In this document: positions 41,131 through 52,598 of the stretch, one piece after another | How positions within the stretch are numbered: position 1 is the stretch's first letter | How the letters are laid out: the number at the start of each line of letters is the position of its first letter | Assembly: GCF_028389875.1 (NCBI RefSeq) | Contig: NC_084687.1 | Location: 8,282,157-8,346,156 of the forward strand | Length of the DNA: 64,000 bases | Origin: Rhea pennata | Lineage: Eukaryota > Chordata > Aves > Rheiformes > Rheidae | Direction: 5' to 3' | Notes under the pieces: generated by a model | Databases searched by the model: none | Seen by the model: only the letters and a program-made list of their open reading frames with translations | What the model was told of the DNA's origin: nothing | Translations under genes and position numbers: made by a program

Positions 41131-41711
41131 GGGTCCCCTGCCACCAGGCACAGCCGGAAGAATGTTGGTGGGTGGAGGGACAGATGTCAGACTGATTTTT
41201 CTCTCTTTTCTTCTGAACCACCTCTCAGAAGCCTCTGTATGTGCAAGAGGTGGCTGGTCTGGGATGACTGTAGTGTGCACAGTGCTTAAGGGGAACGCTA
41301 ACGTGAAACAGCAGGCCACAGAATCACCTAGTAAAATAAAAGGCTTGGGAGAAGCCTAAGAGAACACTGATGGGCCCTGGGAAGCCCCAGGGATGCTACA
41401 AAAAAGAACCTGGCTTTCAGGCACCTCCTCAGAGCAGGAGAAATTAATTACTGCCTTTCCTTAGCGAAAGCCTTGTGAAAGCAGAAGGGGCTAGAGGGGG
41501 TGCATAGCGAGTTATGGACTCTGTGCAAAGTTGAAACAAACAACAATCCCCTCTGCAAGTAGAAACAGTTTAGTCCTAAGTAGCAGATGAGTGTAGCTGT
41601 AAGCAAGGTGAAGAGAAGCAGTTACGTCAATCATGCTGAAAGCCTTGGGAAGGCTATGTCTAAAACCTGATACCCTCATGGCCTTGTGAGTCGTCTCAGC
41701 TTGTTTGGCAG

Positions 41712-43990
41712 GGTAGTCCCCTGAAAGGGGACATCTTGAAGAGAAGCAGCTAGACCTAGTGATCCAGCTGTTTTGGTTATCACCCGTGAGACAAGCGTCC
41801 AAGCGTAAGAGGACTCGGAGCTGAATCAAAAAGGTAATAGGTCTGAAACAGAGGCAGGCACGTCAAGTGCTGTCCTTCTTTCGTGTAGTTAAAGACTGAG
41901 GGAATTGTCGGTTAAGCGGGCACGTGCAAGGGTTTGAGAAAGGATACGGAACAGTAACAATAATACTAAAGCAGGATAAAAACGGTTTCACGGAAGATGG
42001 CGTAGGTAAGTATTAGGCGACGTGCCTGCCTGTTTAATAACCTAGGCTTAATTGCTGTACGCAATGTTTCCAAACAGTTTACCCTGTAATGTATGATGCA
42101 AAGTGCTGTATTGAGACCTTTCCTTAAAGGAAGTGGGATAGGGAAAAAAAAAAGAAAGGCGAGAGAAAAAAAAAACAAGCATGAGAAAGAGAAAAAGAAT
42201 GCTTTCGTTGAGAGTAAAATGCCAGTTTCTCTCTTTGTTACAGAGATGGAACTGATGATAGCAAATGCTGACAGAGAGGAAAGCTGGACAAGCAGTCTTT
42301 TTGTGATCAGTACCTAAGGGACAAAATGAATGAAACAAGCGAAAACGCAGTGGACCCCTGATACCCCCAGCAACTGCTGCAGAAGGAGGTGTTCTGCCAT
42401 GGGCAAGTAAGGTGACTGTTGGTAATGGCTGTTTGTTATTTTGGCCTCTCAGAGGCAGCGCTGAGGGCTAAGCAACCCGTTCCTACCCTGTGGATGTCAT
42501 TAACTGCATCTGCCTTAGTTTTGCTTTGGCTGTTTCTATTTTGTTTTGTTAGCATATGTGCATAGATAAAAAGAGAAAGATATAATACTTACTCTTTCAG
42601 ATGAATTGCTGTGGCTGAAGTTGAAGAGACCAGAAAAATGTAAGCAAGCTGAAGTGATAAAATCAAATGGAGCCAACTGAGAGCTGTCTCTGTCTCCCGC
42701 AAAGGAGAGCCCGTCCTTCCTGATTAGGAAGGATTGCCATTAATAACGGTCAGAATAACAGATCACCGATGTATAACAAAGTCTGTATGTGTTACAAAAA
42801 GTATGCTACGTACGTGCACGTACTGTGCATGTGAGTTTGCATGTCTATGAAGCATTATATTATAAGAGCTACAAGACAGCAAATTATTATCTTAGGGGAA
42901 TGATGGTCAAGTGGCCGGAGCTGCTGAAGGAGGAGGGGGGGAGAGAAAGGCTGTGAACTGTAAAATCAAGAGATCATTTTCAGAGGGCTCGCTTAGTGGA
43001 ACCCCCAGTTAGTTACCTGGCGGGGGTATTTGGGGAAAGAGGAAGACGGTAGATAGAGGAAACATTAAGGCCTCGGGGAATTAACTAACATCTCCTGCCC
43101 TCAAATTCCTGGCACAAGGCAAGCCTTCCTCAGTAATGCTTTCCACATCTGCTGACTCTGTGGGAGCAGCACTGTTAGAAAACAGCGGTAAGGGAAAGCA
43201 GGTGCAAGTAGCACCATCTTCACATCCCCTTTGGGAGCAGAACACAAATTCCCTGGCTGTGAGAAAGACCGTTTAGCAGCACTCTGGGCTGTAACTGTCT
43301 TAGGCTTCTGCCTTTGATAGGACAGAGGCAATCCAGTGCACTCAGGTCCCTCTGAAGCAGTAATGCCAGGCATATGACTAGACAGCAGGGAATTATCTGT
43401 CCAAGTGGCTTGGTGGGCACCAATTTTAACGAGCGGGGTGGGGGGCAGTTACTGCACAAGTGTTACAAGAAATGGATGATCTTGTGTGTATGTGAATTGA
43501 CCGAGGGGCAGAGCACGGTTGTGCCAAAAATGTGGACACAGAAGGTTTCTGACAGATTAATCTCTAGCGGCTGCTTAGTCTAACTTCCCTTTCACAGCAC
43601 ACCCAATTGTCATCAGAGCTTCCAAAGCACGGGTCGGGGAAGTGGTATTTGTGGCCTGTGTATTCCCCATTTGCCTTGCTTGTGTGTGCATGTTAGAGCT
43701 GATTTTGCGCTTATAAACAGCTTTGGATTCTTACAATTTTCTGCAGACTCTTTTTTTTTGTATGTGTGTGTGTGTGGTTTGTGGGTTTTTTTGTTTTGTG
43801 TTTTGTTTTGGGAGGGGAGTTGTTTTTTTTGTTTTGCTTTGCTCTATACTTTTGTAGGGTGATGGATTTTACTACGCCTCCATCAACAAGTGCTGGCTTA
43901 AAAAGCTATAACATCCTAAGGGGGACACTTAGGCAAGATGGAGGAGTTCAGACAGACAGCCTGCTAGAAGAACGTCACCCAAGAGGGGTT
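41712..43990 (+). pseudogene. Copy-B counterpart of the A gene, disrupted
   Basis: Exon-like blocks lie at 41712-41833, 42244-42406, 42601-42639 and from 43858 onward, with acceptors and donors mostly kept (ctttgttacag at 42243; actctttcag at 42600; GTAAGC at 42640). The start codon of the A model is ACG at 42345. The fourth block is two bases shorter than in A, and in the required phase it opens with TGG then TGA at 43860. The donor after it is lost (GTCAGT in A is gttgct here). It could still be transcribed as a spliced non-coding RNA. The direction of decay, with A as the intact form, is inferred. Confidence 0.5.
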
Positions 43991-45233
43991 GCTAGCCCCC
44001 TCTTAAGCTCTAGGCGCTGATGTGTATAGATCACCCTGTCAGACACAAAGATGTTTTCTTTGGTTGCAGACGTTTGAGCTTGTCTTTACAGCCTATAGCG
44101 GTAGTATTTATAAACTGCGTTAATGCTAGGTGTTCATAACGTCAGGGAATGACTGCACGCTGCCGTTAAGAACTACAGGCTACGGCCCTCAGACCTCTGT
44201 AAGGTATCACATGTGAAGAGCAGCCAGGAGGATCCAAATGCCAGCAGAAAGGTTCTCCTCCCGGTCCCGACAAGGAGCTTTTGGCCGTAGGAAGGTTGGC
44301 CGCGTCCTTGCCAGACTTGTGAGTAATAAGCCACAATTCACAGATGGGCAAAGGGAGCAGGGAATAGCGATGGGTAGCCGTCACTATGGCATTGCTGTTG
44401 CTAGCAGGGCCACCAGGTCTGCATGAAGCCTCAGCTGCCTGCTTGGAGCTGTATTTTGCTCTGTTTACCTGGAAGAAGCAGTGAGGCCTAAAATAAGAAT
44501 TTTTGTGGCGAGATAAGTAAGCTGGGACCCCACATGCCTTTTACCTTGCTTTGCTGCTTCATGTCATAACAGCAGCTTGGGACCCCAGGATAAAAACTGT
44601 CACAGTGCTTTGGCGGGGGGAAGGGCTTGGGGGGGGGAGAGAGAGGGTGTGGGGGGGGAACTTCATTTGCCCAGGTTGGGGAACCATCGTTAAAGCTTTG
44701 GAAGGGAAAAAGCTCTAAAACAAGAATCTCCCAGGGCCCTCAGTGGTTTGATTCGCAGAGAGGGTCAGTGTCAGAGTCTAGTACTCTCCGACCAGGTGCT
44801 TTTAGATACTCCACACATACGGAGAGTGCAACATCTAATATAAAGGCTTGATTTAAAGGTATGTGATGTTATGTGGGATTTTTGATTTAAAGGAGTGATA
44901 CAGTAATATACTGAGGTCACAGTACGAGTGTAATTGTTCTTACTGGTCTCTATAATACGCTCACTGTCACGATGCTGGGCGTCCCCAGGTGTGGGGAAGG
45001 AATATGTGGGTTGAAGCCAGCTCCAGCCCGTTGCTCTCTTCAAAAATTCCTTTGTTAGTTGTTTAGGCTTTATACTCGCTGTTGGGCTGAGCCACGTATG
45101 CACTTATACCGTTCCTGAGCTTCAGGGGCATCTTGCCTGCGTTCATCTCCTCTGAACCTTCTTTCCTTACAGGGGTTATTGGTCGGTTACAGTCAATCGT
45201 AACTGTGGACTAGGGAATAGCTCTAGGAGGGCT

Positions 45234-45632
45234 GTGCAGTTGCCTGGCCTCCTGGTAACTGCTCCGGCCTCTTTGCAGGTGTGGAAATGTAGTTTGGCCA
45301 TCGAAAGAGCGTTGTCATCGCTGGGAGCTCTCCACAGAGATCTCTCTGGCCACGGAAGGCGAGCCCTGACTTGCAGTGTGGACGCAGCTAAGTCCTGGGG
45401 CTGTGTTGTATGTGAGCAGGGCTGGGAGATGGCAGTGATTTTGCCCTTGGTGGTTACAGGTGTCACTGGCTGTGGATGGTTGCCTACAGAGCTGAGAGGA
45501 GCAAAAAATTTAACAGTCTGTAAGGGAGGTGAAGTAGCGCTTGTGACGTTTCAGGTGCGTTTGCTGATAGCGCAGCCTAGTGCAATCCAGTGGCATGACT
45601 CGTGCACGTGCTCACATGTGAATGGCAGCTAA
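45234..45632 (+). other. Open frame kept in both copies B and C (B member)
   Basis: 132 codons open from a GTG; no ATG is needed if it is an internal exon, and an acceptor-like ctctttgcag|gtg sits at 45279. The counterpart in C is 52599-53009 (136 codons) in the same frame with the same stop region. Matching peptides include AAKSWGCVVCEQGW (B) against AAKSRGCIACEQGW (C), and VVTGVTGCGWLP against AVTGVTGRGWLP. A short stretch near 45290-45350 is shifted and then restored. No domain is recognised. GC-rich sequence has few stops, so this is suggestive only. Confidence 0.25.
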
Positions 45633-46318
45633 ACCCAAGCCTCTAAACAGCAACTGTAGCAGGATTGTGGTGCATGTCTTCCTGTTCTGCTGCCCTTCTA
45701 AATGAAGAGGGAACTTCCTAAACTGTGGGCAAAACTCTTTGGCTTCTTCTTACTGTTCTCAAGCTCGTGGGTGCTTTGGTGTTCCTTGCTTAAAGCTAAG
45801 GGTTTCGACTTTTCCACTTGAGGTTTATGTAGTTTGTTGTTGAGGGTGTCTCAGGCAGCGGTTATGGTTCCTCACTGTATTTTGTGGGGTCAGTCTGTAT
45901 CAGTCAGAGTTTACGGGTCGCTCATTTAGCGACCAGGATTTAAAATCCAACCTCATCCCTAGGCTTTTCAGCCTCAGGAACCATTTGGGTGCCAAGATGT
46001 GCAGTTTGTCACTTCCGGATCAGGAGCTTAGGGCTCGGTGATAAGGGAAAAATCCGTAGATAATAAAGTGTAAGACCTGAAGCCTAAGCAGCGGGCTGCA
46101 AACCCTCCTTCGGGGTTTGTCATCTTCCCCTGTACTAGCGTTCAGCTCTCTGCACTGGGCTGAGGTCTGGATTTGATAGGGTGCAGGCCCACCGCACCGA
46201 CACTGGCGATGTGCGTCGGGCAAGCCAAGAGCTATGCGAGTGTCGTGCAGGGCTGTAGTCTGGGGCAGAGCAGAAGCACAGACAGGCGAGCTCAGGCATT
46301 GTCCTCTCTAATTCTCAG

Positions 46319-46555
46319 AGCTGAATCCTATCCCTGAAGGGAAAAACAGAAGGGGCAGGCCATGGGCTACACAGACACCTGCTGCATCAGGGGCTGCGGT
46401 GGGAGTTGACCCTTCCCTGATGGACGGACGGATGGTTGTTGACGTGGCGATGACTCTTCAGGTGTCACAGAGTAAGGGGAAGCGTGCCGGAGCCAAGCTC
46501 TGTGGCAGACTCGCTCCCAGGTGGTGTTTTTGTGCAGTAAAACAATAAACAGCTG
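46319..46555 (+). other. Possible terminal exon of B with AATAAA
   Basis: The acceptor is tctaattctcag|agctgaat. An open frame (ELNPIPEGKNRRGRP, then ATQTPAASGAA, then AMTLQVSQSKGKRAG) runs to a TAA at 46544-46549 that overlaps the AATAAA signal, followed by a GT-rich stretch. Copy C has the same exon at 53702-53944 with the same stop/signal overlap. A 12-base difference between them (near 46436 and 53821) keeps the frame. I recognise no protein. It would give the B and C transcripts a different 3' end from A. Confidence 0.3.
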
Positions 46556-46984
46556 CTTTATTCTTTGTGGTTGTGTCTGTGGTTCCGGATGCGCCCTTGC
46601 CTGAAGGTGATGCCCAGGGGAGGAGGTTACACGTTGCGCCTGGGGCCGGGAGCTGGTGCCCAAGTCCCTTGCACTTTGGAGTGCCTGTGGTTCCCAGGGA
46701 ACTTGGTGCTGTTCCCAGGGCTGTGGAGAGTTGCCCTTGTGTGGCCTGGACCCTCGGGACTCTTGGGGGTAACTCCTATCATAGTGGGTGCGGCCAGGGC
46801 CCCTCCAGGGCTTTCTCAGGTGTCTAGACTTATTATGGATTTGTTTTCAGCACTCTACAACATCCTTTGTGTGTCTGCGGCCGGGACCTCTCTGCCTGGA
46901 GCGGGTAGCTAGAGTTTCTGTGGGACAGGAGAAGCCTGCAGGCACTGTCTCATCAGCTGCATTGAGCCCTGCAGCGTGCCTTAT

Positions 46985-47440
46985 GGTCCCTTTTGTGTGC
47001 CCCGAAGCCCTTTGTATTTTTTATTTTATTTATTTTATTTTTTTTTTTTTGCCCCAGAGCCCTGTGTTTATCCTCTGATGTCCTCAGGAGCCTTGAATTC
47101 ACATTTTGGGTTGCCTCCATGCTACTGATGTGCCCCAATTCCCTGTGTATGCTTTGCAGAATGCCACAATGTTCTCTGTTTAGATTTCTCCTCTGTCCCA
47201 GAGTTTTCTGAGTGCTTCTGAGTGAGCCCCAAGGCTCTCCCTTTGCCGTTTGGTGCCCCCAGAGTTGCACTGTTGACTCTTTCATTGCCTTTTTATTTTA
47301 TTTTATTTTATTTTTTAACTTTTGTTGCACCCACAGCTCTCGATTTGTTCCCTTGTCCCCTGAATGCCCCTTTGCTCCCTGTGCACCCCAGGACTCTGCC
47401 TTGAGCTTTCAGGAAGCTGCTTTCAAGAGTGGGGACACCT
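46985..47440 (+). repeat. Pyrimidine-rich degenerate repeat, B member
   Basis: Serial variants of a roughly 30-60 base motif of the type 'tgccccagagccctgtgttt'. Members share 'tgccccagagccct' with C at 54735-55165 and with the large field at 57.59-60.48 kb. (TTTTA)n tracts interrupt it at about 47021-47045 and 47292-47318. Confidence 0.55.
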
Positions 47441-47671
47441 CTCCGGCCTTGGCAGACCCAGCTGTCCCTGATAGGGTGCAGCTGCGGGCCCTGTGGCTGG
47501 GAGAAGTCCCAGGTGGGGCCTGTTCGGTTGATTGCAAGGGCAGGAAGTGGGCACATGCTGGGACCAGGGTTTGCATTTGGAAGAGGCTCATGTTGGGGTT
47601 GGTCCAAGACAATGGAGCTGCTGGCATGCACCACCTGCTGAGACCTGAACATTGGCTGCACCACGCAGGAG
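47430..47671 (+). other. Exon-like block ending in a donor conserved in all three copies (B member)
   Basis: The open frame through here (AVPDRVQLRALWLGEVPGG, then DCKGRKWAHAG, then LVQDNGAAG) matches C at 55190-55429 (AVPDGLQLWALWLGQVPGG, then DCKGRKWVHA, then LVQDNGAA). A three-base difference keeps the frame. The block ends GGAG|GTGAGC in A (39630), B (47671) and C (55429). Whether it is coding or a CpG-island first exon cannot be decided by eye. Confidence 0.3.
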
Positions 47672-48239
47672 GTGAGCAGGGCCGGGGAGGTCCAGCCTAT
47701 GGGTCCTGCAAGCACTGGAAGTCTTAGCGGATGGGAGTGCCCCAGCAATGCAGCACAACCGAGGCAGAGCATGCTGGGGAAAACTGCACTGGGGCCGGGG
47801 GCAGCCATGAATCAGGACAGTGGGGAGTGAGGACACGGTGGGGAAGAGTGGTGTGTCAGGGCCACGGAGGGTGGGGAGGAAGGCGGTCTGCTGGGGCTGG
47901 AGAGGGAAGAGGAAGGATTTGCACTGGGGCTGTGGTGGGGTCTAGTGCACAGTCAGATTAGTGCGAGGCAGGTCTGGGGTCAGATCGGGCCGTGTTGTGG
48001 AGGGGCAGGAGGTTTCCCAGTGGAAGCCCTGGGGAGGGTCGCGCGGGCAGGGGTAGTGTCGGAGCTGACCCGGGGCCGGTTGCGAGGTTGTCGGGGAGCC
48101 CCGGGCCCGATCGCGGGGCTGCGGTCCGGGCTGTGCGGTGGTTTTCGGCTCCAGAGGGTGCGGGGGGGAGTGAGGAGGAGAGAGGGGCGGGCGAGAACGC
48201 AATCGCTGCAGGGTGAAACGTCAGCAACTACTACCCCCC

Positions 48240-48632
48240 TCCCGGCATGCCGCGAGCGGTAGGCTTCCGGCACCGGGCTTCCGGGAGCCCATGTTGTTTT
48301 TGCGCGGCATGCCGGGAGCAGTAGGCTTCCGGCACCGGGCTTCCGGGGGTCCATGTTGTTTTTGCGCGGCATGCCGGGAGCAGTAGGCTTCCGGCACCGA
48401 GCTTCCGGGGGTCCATGTTGTTTTTGCGCGGCATGCCGGGAGCAGTAGGCTTCCGGCACCGGGCTTCCGGGGGCCCATGTTGTTTTTGCGCGGCATGCCG
48501 GGAGCAGTAGGCTTCCGGCACCGGGCTTCCGGGAGGCCATTTTAGTCTGCGGCTGATGCCTGGTGGTCTAGTCTTCCGGTCGGCCATGTTGTTTTGCGCT
48601 GCATGCCGGGAGATATAGTCTTCCGGCAAGGA
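48240..48632 (+). repeat. 62-bp promoter-element array, copy B (about 7 units)
   Basis: Units begin near 48245, 48307, 48369, 48431 and 48491 with a 62-base step (one more T than in copy C), then two degenerate units at about 48553 and 48601. On the minus strand each reads CTCCCGGCATGCCGCGC (ZNF143/THAP11-like), and there are CCGGAAG ETS-type cores in two places per unit. The last units keep GGCCATTTTAG or GGCCATGTTG (YY1-like). Edge units are more diverged than central ones, as expected for an array homogenised from its centre. Confidence 0.85.
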
Positions 48633-48638
48633 TATCCT

Positions 48639-49004
48639 GGGTTGGGTTGGGTTGGGTTAGGGTTGGGGGTTAGGGGTTAGTGGTTAGTGTTAGAGGGTTC
48701 GGGTTAGGGGTAGGGTTACGGCTAGGACTAGCGTTAGGGTTAGGGGTTAGGGGGTTAGAGTTAGGGTTAGGGTTAGCGAGTTAGGATTAGGGTTAGGGGT
48801 TAGTGGTTAGGGGTTAGGGGGTTAGGGTTTAGGGTTAGGAGTTAGGGTTTTGGTTTGGGTTAGGTTAGGGTTTGGGTTTAGGGTTAGGGTCAGGGTTAGA
48901 GGGTCAGGGTTAGAGGGTCAGGGTTAGGGTTAGGGCTATTTAGGGTTAGGGTAGGGGTTACGGTTAGGAACACCATTTAAGGTTAGGGTTTGGGGTTGGG
49001 GTTG

Positions 49005-49035
<31 letters not shown>
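48639..49035 (+). repeat. Interstitial telomeric repeat, degenerate TTAGGG
   Basis: About 400 bases of TTAGGG with variants TTGGGG, TTGGG, TTTAGGG, TTAGGGG and GTCAGGG, in the G-strand orientation reading right. It begins six bases after the last 62-bp unit of copy B and ends inside copy-C-like sequence. The orientation is that of a chromosome end whose body lies to the left. The degree of decay shows it is not a working telomere. Confidence 0.93.
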
Positions 49036-49671
49036 TGATTGAGAGAATGAGAAATGCCGCACGTGCCATTGTTATGAATGTGGATAGAGGGTGCCCAAAG
49101 AAGGTGTTGGCAGCCAAGAGAGCTGGGCTGTAAAAGGGGACATCTTGAAGAGAAGTGGCTACAGGTAGCGAACCAGCTATTTGGTCATCACCTATGAGGC
49201 AAGCATCTGAGCGTAAGAGGAATCTGGGAGCTGAATCGAAAAGGTGATAGGTCAGAAACAGAGACAGGCACATCAAGTGCTGTCCTTCTTCCGTGTAGTT
49301 AAAGACCGAGGGAATTGTTGGTTAAGCAGGTGCGTGCGAAGGTTTGAGAAAGGGTACAGGACAGTAACGATAGTACTGAAGCAGGATCAAAACAAGGCTT
49401 CATGGAAGATGGCATAGGTAAACATTAGGTGATGCGCCTGCCTGTCTAATAACCTAGCCCTAATTGCTGTACGGAATGTTTCCAAACAGTTTACCCTGTA
49501 ACGTATGATGTAAAGTGCTGTATTGAGACCTTTCCTTTAAGAAAGGAGGGGAGAGGAGAAGAAAAAGTATAAAAAGGGGGAAGAACACGGGAAAGAGAAA
49601 AAAAGAACATGCGTAAATGCTTTCGTTGTCTTTCATTGAGAGTAAAATGCCAGCTTCTCTCTTTGTTACAG

Positions 49672-51440
49672 AGCTAGAACCAATGATAGTAAATGCTGAC
49701 GGAGAGGAAAGCTGGACAAGCGGTCTTTTCGTGATTAATACCTAAGGGACGAAGTGAATGAAACGAGGAAGCAAAAATGCAGTAGACCCCTGAACTGCTG
49801 CAGAAGGAGGTGTTCTGCTACGGGCAAGTAAGGTGACTGTTGGTAACGACTGTTTGTTATTTCAGCCTCCCAGAGGCAGTACTGAGGGCTAAGCAACCCT
49901 TTCCTGCCCTGTGGATACCGTTAACTGCATCCACCTTAGTTTTGCTTTGGCTGTTTGTGTTTTGTCTTGTTATCCTACGTGTGCAGATAGAAAGGGAAGG
50001 ATACAATACTTACTCTTTCGGACGAATTGCCAGGGCTGAAGTTGAAGAGACCAGAAAAACGTAAGCAAGCTGAGGTGCGAAAACCACGTGGAACCAGCCG
50101 AGAGCCGTCTCCGTCTCCCGCGAACGAAAGCCCGTCCTTCCTGACTAGGAAGGCTCACTGTTAGTAGCGATCGAAATAACGGATCACAGACGTATAACGA
50201 AGGTCTGTCCGCCTTACAGCGAGCACGCTACGTACGCGTGTTTCTGCACGTGTGACTTAACACGTTTGTGAAAGATCCTAGTTTAAAAGCTATGAGACTG
50301 CAAATTATTATCTTAGGGGAATGATTCTGAAGTGGCCAAAGTTTCCGAAGAAGGAGAGGGAGAAAGAGAGAGAGGGAGAAAGCGCACGAACCGTAAAATT
50401 AAGAGATGGTTTTCAGAGGGATCAATTAGTGCAACCCCCCGGTTAGTTACCTGGCGGTGGTATTTGGGGAAAGAGGAAGGCAGTGGATAGAGGAAACGTT
50501 AAAGCCTCGTGGGATTGAATAACATCTCCTGCCCTCAAATTCCCGCAACAAGGCAAGCCTTTCTCAGCAATGCTTTCCACATCTGCTGACTCTGTGGGAG
50601 CAGCACCGTTAGAAAACAGCGGTGAGGGAAAGCAGGTGCCAGCAGCGAGATCCTGGCATCCCCTTTGAGGCCGGAACACAAACTCTCTGGGTGTGAGAAA
50701 GGCCATTTAGCAGCGGTCTGGGCTGTAACGGTCTTTGAAACTCCTACCTTTGATAGGACAGAGGCAATCCAACGCGCTCAGGTCCCTCTGTAGAAGTAAC
50801 GCCCGGCACGCGACTGGACGGCAGGGGATCATCTCTGCAAGCGGCTCGGCGGGCGCTCACGTTAACGAGCCGGGGAGGGGGGGCTTACTGTGCGAGCGTT
50901 GCGAGCGGCGAGTCTTCCTGCGCGTGCCTGAATTGACTGAGGGGCAGAGCACGCTTGCGCCAAAAACCAGGACGCAGAAGGTTTCCGGCAGGTTAATCTC
51001 TAGCGGCCACTTACTCTAACTTCCCTTTCACAGCACACCCGAGCGTCCTCACACCTTCCAAAACGGGTGGGGGAAGTGGTGTTTGTGGCCTGCGTATTCC
51101 CCGTTTACCTTGCCTGCCTGCGTGCGTGCGTGCGTGTGTGTGTGTTAGAGCTGCTTTTGTGCTTATAAACCGCTTTGGATTCTCACGATTTTCTGCAGAG
51201 ATTTTTTTTTTTTTTTTTTTTTTGTGGTTTTGGGGGGAGGCGGTTTTTTTGTTTTGCTTTCCTCTGTACTTTTGTAGGGTGACGGATTTTACTATGCCTC
51301 CATCGACAAGTGCTGGCAGACAAAGTTATAACGTCCCAAGGCAGACTCTTAGGCAAGACGGAGGAGTTCAGCTAGACAACCTGCTAGAAGAATGTCACCC
51401 AAGAGGGGTCGCTAGCCCCCTCTTGAGCTCTAGGCGCTGA
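49672..51440 (+). pseudogene. Copy-C counterpart of the A gene, disrupted
   Basis: The exon-like block at 49672 keeps its acceptor. The ATG at 49777 is followed at once by CAG and TAG. The 39-base exon has lost its acceptor: AG became GG at 50020-50021. The fourth block (51278 onward) has the two-base deletion shared with B, giving CGG then TGA in the expected phase, plus further insertions. The promoter and first exon are missing, replaced by telomeric repeat. Three separate lesions make a protein product of the A type very unlikely. Confidence 0.6.
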
Positions 51441-52598
51441 TGCATCTGCATCGTCCTGTCAGACACACAGACGTTTTCTTTGCTCGCAGACGTTTCAGCA
51501 CGTCTTTACGCCTTACAGCGGTAGCGTTTATAAACTGCGTTAATCCTAGGCGTTCGTAACGTCGGGGAACGACTGCACGCTGCCGTGAAGAATTACGGGC
51601 TACCGCCCTCGGACCTCTGCAAGTTATCGCGTGTCAGGAGCGGCCGGTAGGATCCAGATGCCAGCGGAAAGGTTCTCCTCCCGGTCCCGACGAGGAGCCT
51701 TCGGCCGTAGGAAGGTCGGCCGCGTCCTTACCTGTGAGTAGTAAGCCGCAATTCACAGGCGGGCAAAGGGAGCGGGGAATAGCGACGGGTAGCCCGGTCA
51801 CCGTGGCCCTGCTGTTGCTGGCAGGGTCACCGGGTCTGCGTGAAGCCTCAGCTGCCTGCTTGGAGCTGTATTTTGCTCTGTTTACCTGGAAGAAGCGGTG
51901 AGGCCTAAAATAAGAATTTTTGTGGCGAGATGAGTAAGCTGGGACCCCACCTGCCTTTTGCCTTGCTTTGCTGCTTCACGTCATAAGAGCAACGTGGGAT
52001 CCCAGGATGAAAACTGTTACAATGCTGGGGGGGGTGGAGGGGGGGGCACTGCATCTGCCCAGGTTAGGAAACCATCGTTAAAGGTTTGGGAGGGAAAAGG
52101 CTCTAAAACGAGAATCTCCCAGGTGGTTTGATTCGCGTTGAGGGTCAGTGTCGGAGCCTAGTACTCTCTGACAGGGTTCTTCTAGATATTCCACACATAC
52201 GGAGGGCGCAATGTTATTACAGTGGCTTAATTTAAAGGTATGTGACGTTACGTGAGATTTTTGATTTAGGGGAGTGATACAGTAATATACTGAAATCACA
52301 GCACAAGTGTAAATCTTCTTACCGGACTCTACAATACACTCACCGTCACGACGTCGCCGGGAAGGAATACGTGGGTTGAAGCCAGCTCCAGCCCGTCGCT
52401 CTCTCCAAAATTTCCTTTGTTGGTTGTTCAGGCCTTATACTCTGTGTTGGGCTGAGCCACATATGCACTTATACCGTTCCTGAGCTTCAGGGGCATCTTG
52501 CCTGCGTTCGTCTCCTCTGAGCCTTCTTTCCTTACAGGGGTTATCGGTCGGTTACAGTCGGTCGTAACTGTGGACTAGGGAGTAGCTCTAGGAGGGCC

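Larger units (their letters stand above)
40061..48632 (+). repeat. Segmental duplication copy B
   Basis: Second tandem copy. It aligns with A from about 41175 to 44590 and with C from about 41700 to 48630. The 3 kb between about 44.6 and 47.6 kb is shared with C only. It ends in a seven-unit array of the 62-bp element, directly followed by TTAGGG-type repeats. Its G+C and CpG content lies between those of A and C. Confidence 0.85.

Noticed and set aside
40381..41319. 312-codon minus-strand open frame
   Set aside because: It lies wholly in a CpG island. Its Pro/Arg/Ala composition and overlapping open frames on the other strand mark it as a composition artefact.
43766..44020. Frame ending in RHPRGVASPLLSSRR, similar in copy C (51126-51440)
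   Set aside because: It runs through the polypyrimidine tract before the fourth exon and uses a different register from the copy-A model. The likeness between B and C follows from recent DNA identity.
47980..48629. Minus-strand frames of 91-186 codons through the copy-B array
   Set aside because: Same cause: a stop-free 62-bp GC-rich unit read in several frames at once.
48240..48632. CRISPR array
   Set aside because: Units are contiguous with no unique spacers, and the genome is a bird's.
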